NCBI GenBank assembly: GCA_963675135.1
Contig: OY776120.1
Coordinates: 26,874,001-26,938,000, forward strand
From: Galeopsis tetrahit
Taxonomy: Eukaryota > Streptophyta > Magnoliopsida > Lamiales > Lamiaceae
Direction of reading: 5' to 3'
Length of the DNA: 64,000 bases
Under the pieces are notes generated by a model that was given only the letters and a program-made list of their open reading frames with translations, was not told where the DNA came from and did not search any database. This document shows positions 23,389 through 34,725 of the stretch, piece by piece (within the stretch, counting starts at the first letter, position 1; each line of letters starts with the position of its first letter). A program made the position numbers and the translations under genes.

Positions 23389-26300
23389 ATGGCTGAGCAG
23401 CATAAAACCTCTCCATCTACTTTCTATGGCACCAATACTAGCAGTAATGGCCAGAATTGTGTAATGATTGATAAGGAGCTTTTGATCGATGCAAAGCAGC
23501 TTGCTATTGGGGAAATGATCAGTGAGGGAACCTATTCTGTTGTCTATGAAGGACTGTAAGTCCTCTTTCCCCTAATTTTAGATCAATAATCTTCAATTGC
23601 CATGCATGTCTATCTTTCTGCACTTGATTTGTTGTCTACTTCATGCTCTGGAATGTCATTTTGTTTATCTGTTAATTCCTTTTGGCAATAAATTAATGTT
23701 TTCCCTTTCCAATCTCTCAACGCCTAAACTTTCCACCTCCTGCTGTGTTATTCTTAAATTTGACTCTTATTTGTGGATTGTATTGATAATCATTGAAATG
23801 GTTGGAGCAAGTGTGAAGGCAAATCATAAGCTTGAAGAAAGTTTCCAAGGACGCATTGATTTTTTTTTTCTTTTTTCTTGGAAGAAGTTGAATTGTTTAA
23901 TTGCATAAATTTAAGCATCCTGTTATTTTCTCATTACTATTTTGAGCAACATTCTAAATCTTGGTAGTGATTAGTTCAAAAAAATAAATTTTGGTAGTGA
24001 TAATTGTTTAGGACTGAAACCATGGTGAATTGTTAGTTGGGTGCCATAAAAATTTCAGAATTGATTGCAGTTTTTTTCAGCAAAAGTAGTGAGACGTGCT
24101 TTTGATGACGTAAAAGGACGAACAAAGTTAGTAACGTGCGTATTTTTCGCTTGCCAGAACATGCGTCTGCAAATTTTTTTTTTGAGATTTCATTTATCCC
24201 TAGAGGACTGCTCAACCGGCTTTTTTAACTTTATCATTGATTATATATATCTATACACGGATCTTGTGAATAAAGATTTATGTAATTGTATAAAGAATAA
24301 TGGCCATTTATTGTCGTTAAGTTGACGGGGGCAATGGACTTCGGCCTAATTAATGTAAAAATCTACAAAAACAAAGTGGAGAAGAGTTTGTATTTCTTTT
24401 TATTAAAGAACAAAATCCTGCTCTACAATTATAAGTTCTTATTAAATTAATAGTACTCGAATGTGGGATAGAAGTCCATTTAAAATTTTCATATGCTTTG
24501 AGCTGAATTTTTAGTAACATATGGTAAAATATCTGCTTAATCTCATTTGCTTTACATAATACAACATCAAAGCTTATGACCAAACAACAACATTATGCAA
24601 AAAATAAACTATATATATGTGCCAAAGAATATACAAAAAGCTTATTATCTGCTGAAAAGCCTGAAATATTTTCACCAAAGCTAATATGTTGCCCGAACTA
24701 GCATCTTACTTGAACAGTGGTAACCATGAGGAAACAGAGGATAAGGATGGATTTCATGACACTCTAACTTATAAAATGCTCATGAGAAATAGTGAATAAG
24801 CTTAAGATGCAGTAGAATTAACTAAAATATTACGACAAGTGTTATCTTCAGCAAACTTGTGTGTAAGTCTAGATCAAGGTTAAATGGTATTATCAAATAA
24901 GATCTCTTTCTATGAACAAGTAAATTAATGACAACATTCATTGAACTAACATCAAAGTTTATGTTAGCTTTGATTAGTAAGGAATTGTTCTGATTAAATG
25001 CTTTTTTGCACATTCTGAGGCTAACCATGGTTATAAACATGACAGAGTGGGTGTGTTGCTTACTGAAAATAAATAAAATTGATTTAAATGTGAAGTTGTA
25101 ATAGACATATTTAAGATTTTTTCAGTCATGTTAGATATTAATGAAAATTGTAGCAGAGAAGGGATGTTGAAAAGGATGTTGATATTGTCTGTCATATTTG
25201 CATCAATTTAGTTAACATTAACACATCAATGTCTTTAAAGGATGTGAAAAGCTCAAGTTCTCAAAGAAGCAGCCTCAAGAGTTGAGACACGCTTTAATAG
25301 AAGATTAAAGATATCATTGATTGATTAAAAAGTCTCCTATGATAAATAATGAGTACTAATTAACAGTAATGTGATTAAGAAATCAGAACTCATATATGCA
25401 ATATGTTCAAACTGTTGGATATATTCGTTGTTGGTTGAGATGCATGCATATTTATTTATGTTTTCTTTGGTAGGAAACATAACTATTTTATTGATTATAG
25501 TTTAGAACACTCTTCTCCTTTCTCTAGCAATTTTAGGAGATGCACCATTTTTCAATTGTATCAACTTCACAAAAAAGGACAGATAAAAGAGTAAAATAAT
25601 TTAAAAAGCACCATCTTTGCAAATTTATCTTACTCCAGATTCTTAGGGAAAATTGTTCTTTTATAGAACTCTCTTTTAATTTTATTTTTTCAGGTACAGG
25701 TCCATGCTTGTGGCTGTAAAAGTTATACGGCCAGACATGTCTGCAGCTGTGAGTCCAGAACTCCAGGAAAAGTTCATTAGGGAGGTTTCAATGCTGTCGA
25801 GAGTGAATCATGAGAACATTGTAAAGGCAAGTAAATTCAAATGAGTGTGTGGTTATTTCTCTTCATACATTTACTTGTGCATGGCTTGCATATTTTGGTG
25901 CTATTGCTATTTACCCTTAGGGGGTGTTTGTTTATAGATTCCATTGGATTTTGAAATCCAGTAGCTGGATTATATGAATAGTAAAAGGTGTATTTTGATT
26001 TTGTATATGTTTGAGAGTGTAGATTTTGTAGGATTTGATAGGTAGAATTTTGAAAATATAGGTGATAGATCATTGTTTGTGAATTGGAAATTGTGTGTAA
26101 TGTAGGGGAAATAATGTGTAAAGTTAAAAGGAGGAGAGAGAGTGTTGAGTTTTGTAGATAATACTAATAATTAAAAAGTGGGAGATAGATGATTAATAGT
26201 GCATTGGAAATTGTGTTTGAGAAAAAGTAAAATAGGTGTATTATGATATTATATGATACTACCTCCGTCCCACAAAAATAGCCACATTTGACTTTACACA

Positions 26301-29300
26301 CATTGACACATATTAAGAAAAATCAATAAATGTAGTCAAATTTAGGTAATGTGCCAATTTTACCCTTGAAATCTCATACTCCCAAATCTGCTAAACCTTA
26401 ATTACTCTTATTAATTAAGGGTAAAATTGACAATAAAGCATTTAATACTAAAGTAAAAGAGGAAATGTGGCTATAATTTGTAACATTCAAAAAAGGAATA
26501 TGTGGCTATCTTTGTGGAACATACTCCCTCCATACCACTAAGATAGGCTTGGACAAATTCTCACACAAATTAAGAAGACATATTAAATGCTATTAGAATT
26601 ATAACTTTTTCCACAATCTTCCTATTTTACCCGTACAAAAAAATTAACACGAATATTAAATGTTCATTGAAATTTTTGTTAAAAGTAAGTGTGCTAAGTA
26701 GGGTCATTTTGGTCAATTGAAAATAGTTAGACTTTAACAAATAAACAAGCCTATAATATGGGACACACAGAAGTAGAAATGAAGTCTATCTTAGCGCTAC
26801 CGAAGGAGTAGGATTTGAAACCATATACCAAAATCCGGTTTGACAAAAGAGGATTTGAATTTGAAATGAAAATGTGGGGTGGGTGGAAATAAACAAACCA
26901 CCCTTATGGTGCGTTTGGAGGATTCGATTAAGGATTTCAAATCCTTAGTGGAAAATCCATTGGTTATTTGCATTGAAATGGATTTGAAATCCATCACTCT
27001 CCTTTTGACAAAATGTGACTGATCTGGGTGGATTTTGTAATCCTGTCTAATTTAAATGGATTTGAAATCCATTCTTTAAGTCATTACAATTCAAATTCCT
27101 CAATCCAAATGCCACCTTAGTATTAGCAAGTAGTCCTTCTAGTTTCAGTAATTTATAAGTAGTATCATTTCTTGAAAATGTTATACTCCCTCAGTCCATT
27201 TTTATAATTCTCATTTTCTAAAAAGGAAATACTCTTCACACAAACTACTTTATTTCTACTTTATCTCGACCCTCAAGCTTCCACTTTTTACATAAACAAT
27301 CAGTTTTCTTTAATACACGTGCCCAACTCAAATGAGAATTATAAAAATGGACGGAGGGAGTATTTGTAACTTTTTAGGTTTACCAAAATTTGCAACTATC
27401 CATGGAACCTAATCTGTATAGGTGGAGTATTACAAAGTATAATAAGTAGATAGCCATATAAACAATCCATCCATCTTTGTTTGCCCTGTTTCTCATTTCT
27501 TCCAAAGTTCACTAGGAAAGGCTCAGAGGCAATTTAAATGATAATTTAGTTTTTGAGTTTTTTTGGGTCAAAGGTAGAGCATTGTTTATCATTACTTCCT
27601 CCTCCAGTTTACTTCCTTTTAAAGGATGAATTAAAACTATAACCCGAAATAAAGTCACACGATTTTTTTATGCAAAGTCTTAAACCAACCTGATCAAATC
27701 TTTAAGGACTGTAATGAAAAAAAAACATAATAACAGAACTGCTTTCTTTGCATTTTGTCTGCAGTACTCTGTTGTTAAGATGTTCATGTTGTTTGCAGTT
27801 TATTGGGGTCACTATCGAGCCATGTATGATGATAATCACGGAGCTCATGAAAGGTGGCACACTGCAGAAGTTTTTGTGGGGTGTTCGTCCAAACTGTCCG
27901 GATCTGAAGCTTTCATTATGTTTTGCTTTAGATATTTCCCGGGCGATGGAATATCTTCATCAAAATAGAATTATCCACCGTGATTTAAAACCAAGTAACT
28001 TTCATGCTTGATGCTTCTCTATTCACATATTTTTCGTGCAGTACTTGTGTTGGATGGGGAGTAGCAGCAATTGTAGAACAATATGTTTACGGTTGACACA
28101 TTTAGGCCATTAAATTTAATTTGGCACATTTAGACCCTTGAATTTTAATTTTCGCACATTTAGGCCAGTTGAGATGTTTTGCGCTGGCAAGTTTAGGTCA
28201 TTATATTTTTTATTTTGCACATTTAGGCCGAACACGTGACACTTTTGCCCGAATTGGGGTGTTTCAGATCGATTTGGCCTAAATGTGCAATAATTAAAAT
28301 ATAATGGCATAAATGTGCTAGCCTGCAAAGTGCAAACTTAATGTCCTACAATTGCTACTTCCCCAAGTTACAGACCTAAAAAAACAATTTCCCCTACTTG
28401 TTTTATGATGTCCCGAGTATGACTCGTTGGATTACAAAATGGACATTTAAGTTTCTCAATCATTTAAGTATCTGTATAGTTAGTCATTCTCAATGTGTTT
28501 ACAAAATCTCAATTGTTTTCTGGATAAGTGAAATATACACAGCAATCCATCTAGAGGATGCCCATTTTTACGTATTGATATTCCAAATTATAATAAGGGA
28601 TGACTACTAAATCTACCCTTGAGGTTTAACCTGGTATTACAACCAGCCCTAAACCTAAAGTGTAGTTTTTTATTATCCCTTATAATTATGTTAGCATAAA
28701 AAGGAAACAATTTGGGTTTTAATTACTGATTGAGACATCTCAACTGATTATGTAGGCAATTTACTTCTTACGGAAGATAAAAAGAAAATCAAGTTAGCTG
28801 ATTTTGGATTGGCTAGAGAGGAGGCTGATGACGAAATGACAACCGAGGCTGGGACTTACCGCTGGATGGCTCCTGAGGTATTTTTCCACTTAGGCACAAT
28901 GTTTTTTGGGTTAATTGTATAAAAAATCACGACCTTTTCAAGTTTTTTCAATTACAACATATGTTTTTAAAATTTGCAATTCAATCCACATACTTCTTAA
29001 ATTTTGCAATTAAATCATACTCCCTCCGTCCCATTTAGATAGGCTTGTTTGACTTTTCACAAAGATTAAAAAATTGTATTGGGAAGACACATTAGACAAG
29101 TAAAATTTCTATTATAACCCTATTTAATGAATGTTATACTACTTTTTAATGTAATTAATGCATAGGGTTATATTAGTAAATGACTTAGAAAATATTACTC
29201 AATATGGAAACAAGCCTATTTAAATGGGACATCCATAAAAGGAAAACAAGCCTATCTAATTGGGATGGGACGGAGGGAGTATGATTATTATCTGGCAACT

Positions 29301-30364
29301 TATGCTGATGTGGCAGCTAGAAAATCTTTGAAAGGTTGCAAATAAAGTCATGACCTTTGGTTATCGTTTTAATTTAATCATAACCTTTTAATTTTTTTGC
29401 AATTTTATACATTGTCACGTCAGTAGATCTTGCCGGAAAATAGAAATGTGATAAAATTGTAACAATTTTAAAAGGTCGTGCAGAATTGCAAATTTGTTGT
29501 AATTGAAAAACGTGAAAAGGTTGTGATTTATTTTGAATGAACCCATGTTCTTTGTCTCTTTGCTCTGATGTAGACTTTTTTTCTTCTTATTTTTCATTAA
29601 TCCAGTTGTTTAGTGTGGAAGATCTTCATTTGGGTGTAAAGAAGCATTATGATCACAAAGTTGATGTGTATAGTTTCTCTATGATTCTGTGGGAACTACT
29701 GACTAACCGCACCCCCTTCAAAGGCCGGAACAACATAATGGTGGCATATGCTGCAGCTATGGTATGCATGGCTTCCCATATAGCAATTTGATTTAATTTA
29801 ATGCAAGTTTTAATTTGAATTTCAAATTATTAGTGGATTGAAGTAACAAGCAAGAGTGGTGAATGAAATTGTTTGAAAAGAAAAATGCAAAACAATTTGA
29901 TGTGTTAAATGCGGTATTATATAAAAAGATGAAAGTAAAGGTGTGAAGGACCACAACCTGGTGAAGGAATGCAAGGAATAACTTATCCCTACCTCTGTAG
30001 TATCTTTTCTTATTGAATTGATAAAAAAAAAGGGTTGTTGATATTGTGACGCACATTGTAGAACCGGAGGCCTAACATGGATAACATTCCTGCACCGATG
30101 GCTCCTCTGGTACAATCGTGTTGGGCAGAAAATCCAGAAGATCGACCAGAATTTTATCAAATCACGGAGTTTCTGAAGAAGTATTTCCTCCAATGGACAA
30201 ATTCGGAGGTAGAAGTAGAATATTCAAATATAAAACAAGAAAGTGAAGATCCTATAGCTATAGCTACAGATTGCTGCTTGATGATGGACACACCTAAGCC
30301 TCAGGAAATCAAAAGAAGCTGTTGCCTCAGGTTCTTGCCTTGTTTTGGACAATGCTTTGAATAA
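23389..30364 (+). CDS. Raf-like MAPKKK (ATN1-type) serine/threonine kinase, six exons
   Basis: Exons: 23389-23555, 25694-25826, 27799-27994, 28756-28877, 29606-29761 and 30062-30364. They total 1077 nt (358 aa), close to my recollection of Arabidopsis ATN1-type length. The glycine loop reads ISEGTYSVVYEG (44-55). VAVK Lys is residue 65, HRDLKPSN has catalytic Asp162, ADFG has Asp181, and GTYRWMAPE ends at 206, so all catalytic residues are present. The loop is unusual: SxGxxS replaces GxGxxG. The C-terminus is cysteine-rich (CCLRFLPCFGQCFE), suggesting lipid attachment and membrane association. Intron 2 uses a GC donor (AAAG|GCAAGT at 25827). The start ATG has A at -3 and G at +4. It likely phosphorylates cytosolic or membrane proteins in stress or hormone signalling; the substrate is unknown. 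The large introns carry many MITEs. Confidence 0.9.
26257..26522. mobile_element. Stowaway MITE in kinase intron 2
   Basis: TACTACCTCCGTCCCACA with AATAGCCACATTTG at the left is mirrored by ATGTGGCTATCTTTGTGGAAC at the right. The right tip is cut by, or abuts, the next Stowaway element. Confidence 0.65.
26522..26810. mobile_element. Second Stowaway MITE, directly abutting the first
   Basis: TACTCCCTCCATACCACT with AAGATAGGCTTGG at the left and GAAGTCTATCTTAGCG...GAAGGAGTA at the right form inverted ends with TA borders. Confidence 0.6.
26907..27120. mobile_element. Small Harbinger-like MITE
   Basis: TGGTGCGTTTGG and CCAAATGCCACC are short inverted ends. The interior is palindromic around AAATCCTTA/GGATTTGAAATCC, and TTA borders are present. 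Confidence 0.45.
27183..27362. mobile_element. Stowaway MITE (well preserved)
   Basis: TACTCCCTCAGTCCATTTTT and AAAAATGGACGGAGGGAGTA are near-perfect inverted ends with TA borders. The adjacent TATAATTCTCATTTT/GAGAATTATA arms continue the hairpin. It lies in kinase intron 2. Confidence 0.8.
28056..28364. repeat. Inverted-repeat element in kinase intron 3
   Basis: GGGGAGTAGCAGCAATTGTAG at the left is the imperfect reverse complement of CTACAATTGCTACTTCCCC at the right. The interior repeats CACATTTAGGCC-like motifs on both strands. The target duplication is not resolved, so the superfamily is unknown. Confidence 0.5.
28908..29544. mobile_element. Mutator-type inverted-repeat MITE in kinase intron 4
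   Basis: Ends GGGTTAATTGTATAAA and GAATGAACCC continue into long imperfect inverted arms (CGACCTTTTCAAG against CGTGAAAAGGTTG). Flanks are ATGTTTTTT (28899-28907) and ATGTTCTTT (29545-29553), a 9-bp duplication with one mismatch, as in Mutator-like elements. A Stowaway MITE is nested inside. Confidence 0.65.
29018..29281. mobile_element. Stowaway MITE nested in the Mutator-type MITE
   Basis: TACTCCCTCCGTCCCATTTA at the left and GGGATGGGACGGAGGGAGTA at the right are inverted ends with TA borders. The AAGCCTATTTAAATGGGAC end sequence also occurs a second time just inside the right end. Confidence 0.8.
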
Positions 30365-31595
30365 TTAAGAAAGAAGTTGATGTATATTTCATTGTATATA
30401 ATAGCTCTCTTTTTTTTTTTTTTTTTGTAAATACTAATTTGTTACTAGTAATAATTTATTTATATTCTGTACAACACAAACAAGTTGCCATAGTTTTAGA
30501 GATACTTGGATTATTCTGTTGAGCAAAGAAAAACTGTGTACCGAGGGCGTGAGTTAATTGGCTGGTTCCTCGCCTAATCAGGTTGACACTTATAATAAAT
30601 AGGATGCATCTCATTGTTGTTGCACTAGCGGAGACGTATTTGTTATGTGGGCAAAGACTTCATCCTTGACTCAACTTGTTTCTGTTTGTGCTCATCCAGT
30701 TCTGCCATTAGTAGAAAGCTGTGTTTTGGATAGGTTTCACATTGGCTAAATCAACTGCCATTAGTAGAAAGCTGTGTAGGGTATAAATATTAAAAACTCA
30801 CACCATGAGATTGTAAAAGCAAGTTCAATAATATCTTGTCGGTTTAAATTTGTGATTGTATTAATCTTCAACATGGTATGTATGTTGAGTCGGTTACAGA
30901 TGATTTGGAGTTGATGCAATTATCTGTTGGTGTGATTCACATCTTCTTCCTACTCTGTTTTCTTCAGTTGAGTCTTGAGCATTGGTCCTTTCCTTTGCAA
31001 TCTATGCCTTTTGATAAAAATGCTTCATTTTCAGCCACCTTTTTACCGAAAAAGAAGTGGAATTTCGATCAATTAATTTTTTTTTTGGATGATTTTGACC
31101 GAAATGTAGTCGATTGTGGATGGTGATGCCGTATATGATGCTTGCCTGATCTGTGCAGCAACTGTTCTCTTTAGATTTGATTTTTATATTTTTTTAATCT
31201 GAGTTTTAATATTCAATCGCATTGATGGCGGCGGTTGGTCGTGAATGTGGGCGTATAAATTAAGGTTGAGTTTGAGTAAATTAGTATATGCAGGGTAGTA
31301 TAGTATTTTAAAATTAAAAAAACATGAGGAAGGTGTATGTATCGATTACGGGGTGTAAATAACCGGAGTTGTTGCAAACCTTAAAACAGAACCGGCCCAA
31401 AGAGAAAAGTCCACCTAGCTGTCTCCGCCCTTATCTTGAACAAATTTAAAAAGAAAAAATAGCTGGAGGAAAGAGCAGCAGGTGCCTAGTGTCAATACCT
31501 GCTCTCCATGCAAAGCCACGTACCTACCCTCACTCCCTTCAAAATCCATAAAAGAAAATTCACTCACATTAAATTACCAACAAAATCATCAAGTG
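30365..31595. other. Intergenic region, kinase 3' side and vicilin promoter
   Basis: A T-run at about 30411-30426 follows the kinase stop. No gene is supported. The last 100 bases hold promoter elements of the vicilin-like gene, listed separately. Confidence 0.55.
31507..31554 (+). promoter_or_regulatory. Seed-type promoter elements of the vicilin-like gene (RY, ACGT, TATA)
   Basis: CATGCA (RY repeat core) is at 31507-31512, CACGT (ACGT core) at 31517-31521 and CATAAAAG (TATA-like) at 31547-31554, about 45 bases before the ATG. RY plus ACGT motifs close together are typical of B3/bZIP-controlled seed storage promoters. The motifs are seen; their activity is inferred. Confidence 0.5.
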
Positions 31596-34081
31596 ATGAT
31601 GAAGATAAGCAGCCCCTTTTCTTGTCCCAAAGCAATTTTGGTGATATTAATATTTGTGATTTTAGGGGCAAGTGCAAGTGATGAAGAACAAGTAGTGGTG
31701 AAAAGGGGAGAGAGGAGGAGTTTGGGTTGCAGCGAGTATGGAGAGATCTCAGCCGCTCGTGTTGTGGATGAGAGCATCAACGCCTCTTATCTTGTGCACT
31801 TCTTCACACTGGATCCCAATTCCCTCTTCCTTCCTGTCATTCTCCATGCAGACATGCTTTTCTATGTCCACACAGGTACTATTACTAATCTTCTTCTTCC
31901 CTTACTTAATAATTCTTTTTGCTTAGTTGTGAATGAATTATAAATGATGAATTAGGGAGTGGGAAGTTAAGATGGAGAGAGGAGGGGGATGAGGTGAAGA
32001 ACAGAGAGTTAAGGCGAGGAGATATTCATCGACTTCAAGCTGGAGCTCTTTTCTTCATACAGAGCAACTTGGATACTGATTCCGACAGACAAAAGCTTAG
32101 GATTCATGCCATCTTTCCTAATTCTGACAAATACACCCAAGTATATATACATACGTATACCCTTTTCTTATACTAGTTAGTAGTATATCATAAATTCATT
32201 GTATTTTACGTAGCAGGAGACTGGACCTTATTCTAGCATCCGTGATATGATTCTGGGCTTTGACAACAAAGTTCTGCAAGCAGCTTTTAAGGTATGTATG
32301 CAGCATTCAACAATTAATATCCAATTAATCTTGAATATAATATATGTGCATGCTTTTTAATTAAGGTCCCTCTAGAGAGGATTCAAGAACTTGTCAATGG
32401 AACGAAGCCCCCAGCTATCATACACGCCCTCTCTGCAACTAAGAATGCAGCATTGGAGATGGAGGCTCGATTCATAGAAAAACTTTTTGGAGCTACAACT
32501 CCCACTTCCAACAATATATTTGAAATCAACAAGAAAAAGCAATCAAAAAAGGAAAAGGAAAAGGACAAGGAGGGTAGTAAAGTTTTCAACTTTTTCAAAG
32601 CGGACAAGGATTTTGCGAATTGCAACGGATGGAGCACGGCGGTGACGAGTAACAAGATGACAGCATTGACGGGTACCGACATTGGTTTATTCATGGTGAA
32701 CTTAACTGAAGTAAGTGAAATGTTTGTAGTAACTTATAGGCCTAAATGTGGTCTGAATGTGTTAGCAATTGATCGATTTGTTGTTAATGTGCAGGGATCG
32801 ATGATGGGGCCGCACTGGAATCCTACAGCTACTGAAATAGGTGTGGTTCTGCAGGGGCGGGGAATGGTTCGAGTGGTGTGTGCGGGCAATTCGAATGTAA
32901 CGGGATGCAAAAACATGAGGTTCGAGGTTGAAGAAGGTGACACGTTTGTTGTGCCAAGATTCCATGCCATGGCTCAAATGGCTTTCAACAATGATACCTT
33001 TGTTTTCATGGGATTTTCGACTTCAGCCCACACAAATCATCCTCAATACTTAGCGGGGCAAGCATCGGTGTTGCGAACGTTAGAGAAAGAAGTTCTAGCT
33101 GTGGCGTTCAACGTGACAGATACGACAATGGATCAGCTGTTGAGTTCACAGAGGGATTCGGTGATCTTGGGTTGCATATCTTGTGCTGAGGAGGAGTTGA
33201 AGATTGTGGAGGAAGAGATGGAGAAGGAAAGGGCAGCGGAAAGAGAGAGGGCAGCAGAGGAGGCGAGGGAAAGAGAGGAGGAGAGACGGAAGGAGGCGAG
33301 TGAAAGAGAGGAAAAGGAGGCGGCGAGGCAAGAAGAAGAGGAGGCAGCGAGGCAAGAAGAAGAGAGGGAAAGGCGGGAAGAAGAAGAGGAGAGGAAGAGT
33401 GAAGAAGAGGAAGCTAGAAGGAGGGCAGCTGAGGAAGAGAGGAAAAGAGAAGAAGAAAAAGAAAGAAAGAGAGAAGAGGAAGCTAGAGAGAGAGAAGAGG
33501 CGTCAAGGAGGGCGGAGGAAGAAGAGAGGAAAAAGGAAGAAGAAGAAAGAAAGAGAGAAGAGGAGACGACAAGGAGGGCAGAGGAAGAAGAGCAAGCTAA
33601 AGAGAGAGAGGAGGAAGAAGAGAGGGAAAGAGAAGAAGAGCAAGCTAAAGAGAGAGAAGAGGAGGAAGAGAGGGAAAGAGAAGAAGAGCAAGCTAAAGAG
33701 AGAGAAGAGGAGGCGGCAAGGAGGGCGGAGGAAGAAGAGAGGGAAAGAGAAGAAGAGCAAGCTAAAGAGAGAGAAGAGGAGGCGGCAAGGAGGGCGGAGG
33801 AGGAAGAGAGGGAAAGAGAAGAAGAGGAAGCGAGAGAGAGAGAAAGGCAAGAAGAGGAAGCGAGAGAGAGAGAAGAGGCAACAAGGAAGGCGGAGGAGGA
33901 GGAAGAGAGGAAAAAGCAGGAAGAAGAAGAGGAGGATGAATGGTCGAGGAAGAAAGAAGAAGGTGGCGGGAAGAGCGAGCAAGAACAAGCAGAGGAGGAA
34001 GAAGAACCACATGCCATCAAGACAAAGAAAACATTATTCCACCTAATCCCAAATTCTCTAGGGAGATTCCGTGTGTATTGA
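31596..34081 (+). CDS. Vicilin-like seed storage protein (At2g18540-type cupin) with long E/R-rich tail
   Basis: Exons 31596-31875, 31956-32140, 32217-32291, 32366-32710 and 32795-34081 total 2172 nt (723 aa). Residues 1-27 are a signal peptide (hydrophobic AILVILIFVILGASA), so the protein enters the secretory pathway, probably to protein storage vacuoles. The first cupin region spans exons 1-4 (FYVHTGSGKLRW, DIHRLQAGALFF). The second starts at residue 296 (GSMMGPHWNPTATEIGVVL, GDTFVVPRFHAMAQM). Residues about 427-697 are almost entirely E, R, K and A, predicted as a long single helix or coiled coil; the closest family I know is the vicilin-like protein At2g18540. The ending is SLGRFRVY. Between the cupins lies a lysine-rich loop. 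The first of two adjacent ATGs is taken as the start. Intron 4 (84 nt) is in frame and stop-free. The helix DNA is internally repetitive. Confidence 0.9.
33575..33840 (+). repeat. In-frame tandem repeats encoding the EEQAKERE helix
   Basis: GAAGAGCAAGCTAAAGAGAG recurs four times, with variable GAGGAGGCGGCAAGGAGG spacers. All are multiples of three, so the reading frame is kept. This indicates growth of the helix by repeat duplication. Confidence 0.75.
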
Positions 34082-34725
34082 AGATGATCAAGCTACTTCT
34101 TAGTTTTCTCTGCTCATCCCAGTTCTGTTTATCATGGATGTTTGCAATCTAAATAACATGCATCTTTCCCTTGTAACTTTTCTTTTTCTTGTTATAACAT
34201 TTTCTGTTTTTTGCTTCAACTGAAACCTCTTCAACCTCCTCTTTTTCTTTTTTAAATACAGATGTGGTGCACTTGGAATAAAGTCTTAAAAAATACGGAG
34301 TATATATTAATTTACAGCAAGGGTGTGTTTGGTAGGGATTAAAATTTTATATGAATAATTGAGATAAAATATTTTGTTATATTGAATTAAGTTGTTTGAT
34401 AGGAAGTATTGAAAAGTGATGCATAGTTATTTATTTTGATTGTTTGATACACAGTAACTCTTGATATTTTATAGTGTCTACTACAGTCTGGATAACAAAA
34501 TATGACAATTGTTCATCTCAATTTACTAATAATTTGACAATTGTTCTTTGAAATTATATGTATTCCATGATTAGGACGAAATGAATTTTCAATTCATATG
34601 TAAGATAGTACAAAATGAGGATGATGCAAGTAGGTAAAAACAAAAAATCACCACAATTAAAACCAATTACAACACAGATGTGAGAGTGCAAAATTTGTTT
34701 TGTAGCATTTCAGGCAGGCATGTGT
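34082..34725. other. Convergent 3' intergenic region
   Basis: Shared downstream region of the convergent vicilin-like and PP2C genes. GGGTGTGTTTGGTAGGGATT near 34321 looks like one end of a decayed MITE, but no partner end was found. Confidence 0.45.

Larger units (their letters stand above)
25920..26903. mobile_element. PIF/Harbinger (Tourist-like) MITE, interrupted
   Basis: GGGGGTGTTTGTTTA at the left and TAAACAAACCACCC at the right are terminal inverted repeats flanked by TTA on both sides, the 3-bp target typical of PIF/Harbinger MITEs. It lies in kinase intron 2 and contains two Stowaway MITEs inserted later. Confidence 0.6.

Noticed and set aside
30878..31126. 82-aa ORF between kinase and vicilin-like gene
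   Set aside because: No motif, hydrophobic low-complexity composition and no splice or promoter context.
33133..34020. Long minus-strand ORF of 295 aa, very Ser/Leu-rich, plus other long ORFs at 33.1-34.0 kb
   Set aside because: They are shadows of the purine-rich helix-coding exon of the vicilin-like gene: a strand lacking TAA, TAG and TGA complements gives open frames on the opposite strand by composition alone.
32453..34081. A 542-aa protein starting at 32453 as an independent gene
   Set aside because: The ATG is internal to exon 4; upstream exons with correct phases supply the signal peptide and first cupin, and the frame only stays open because intron 4 lacks stops.
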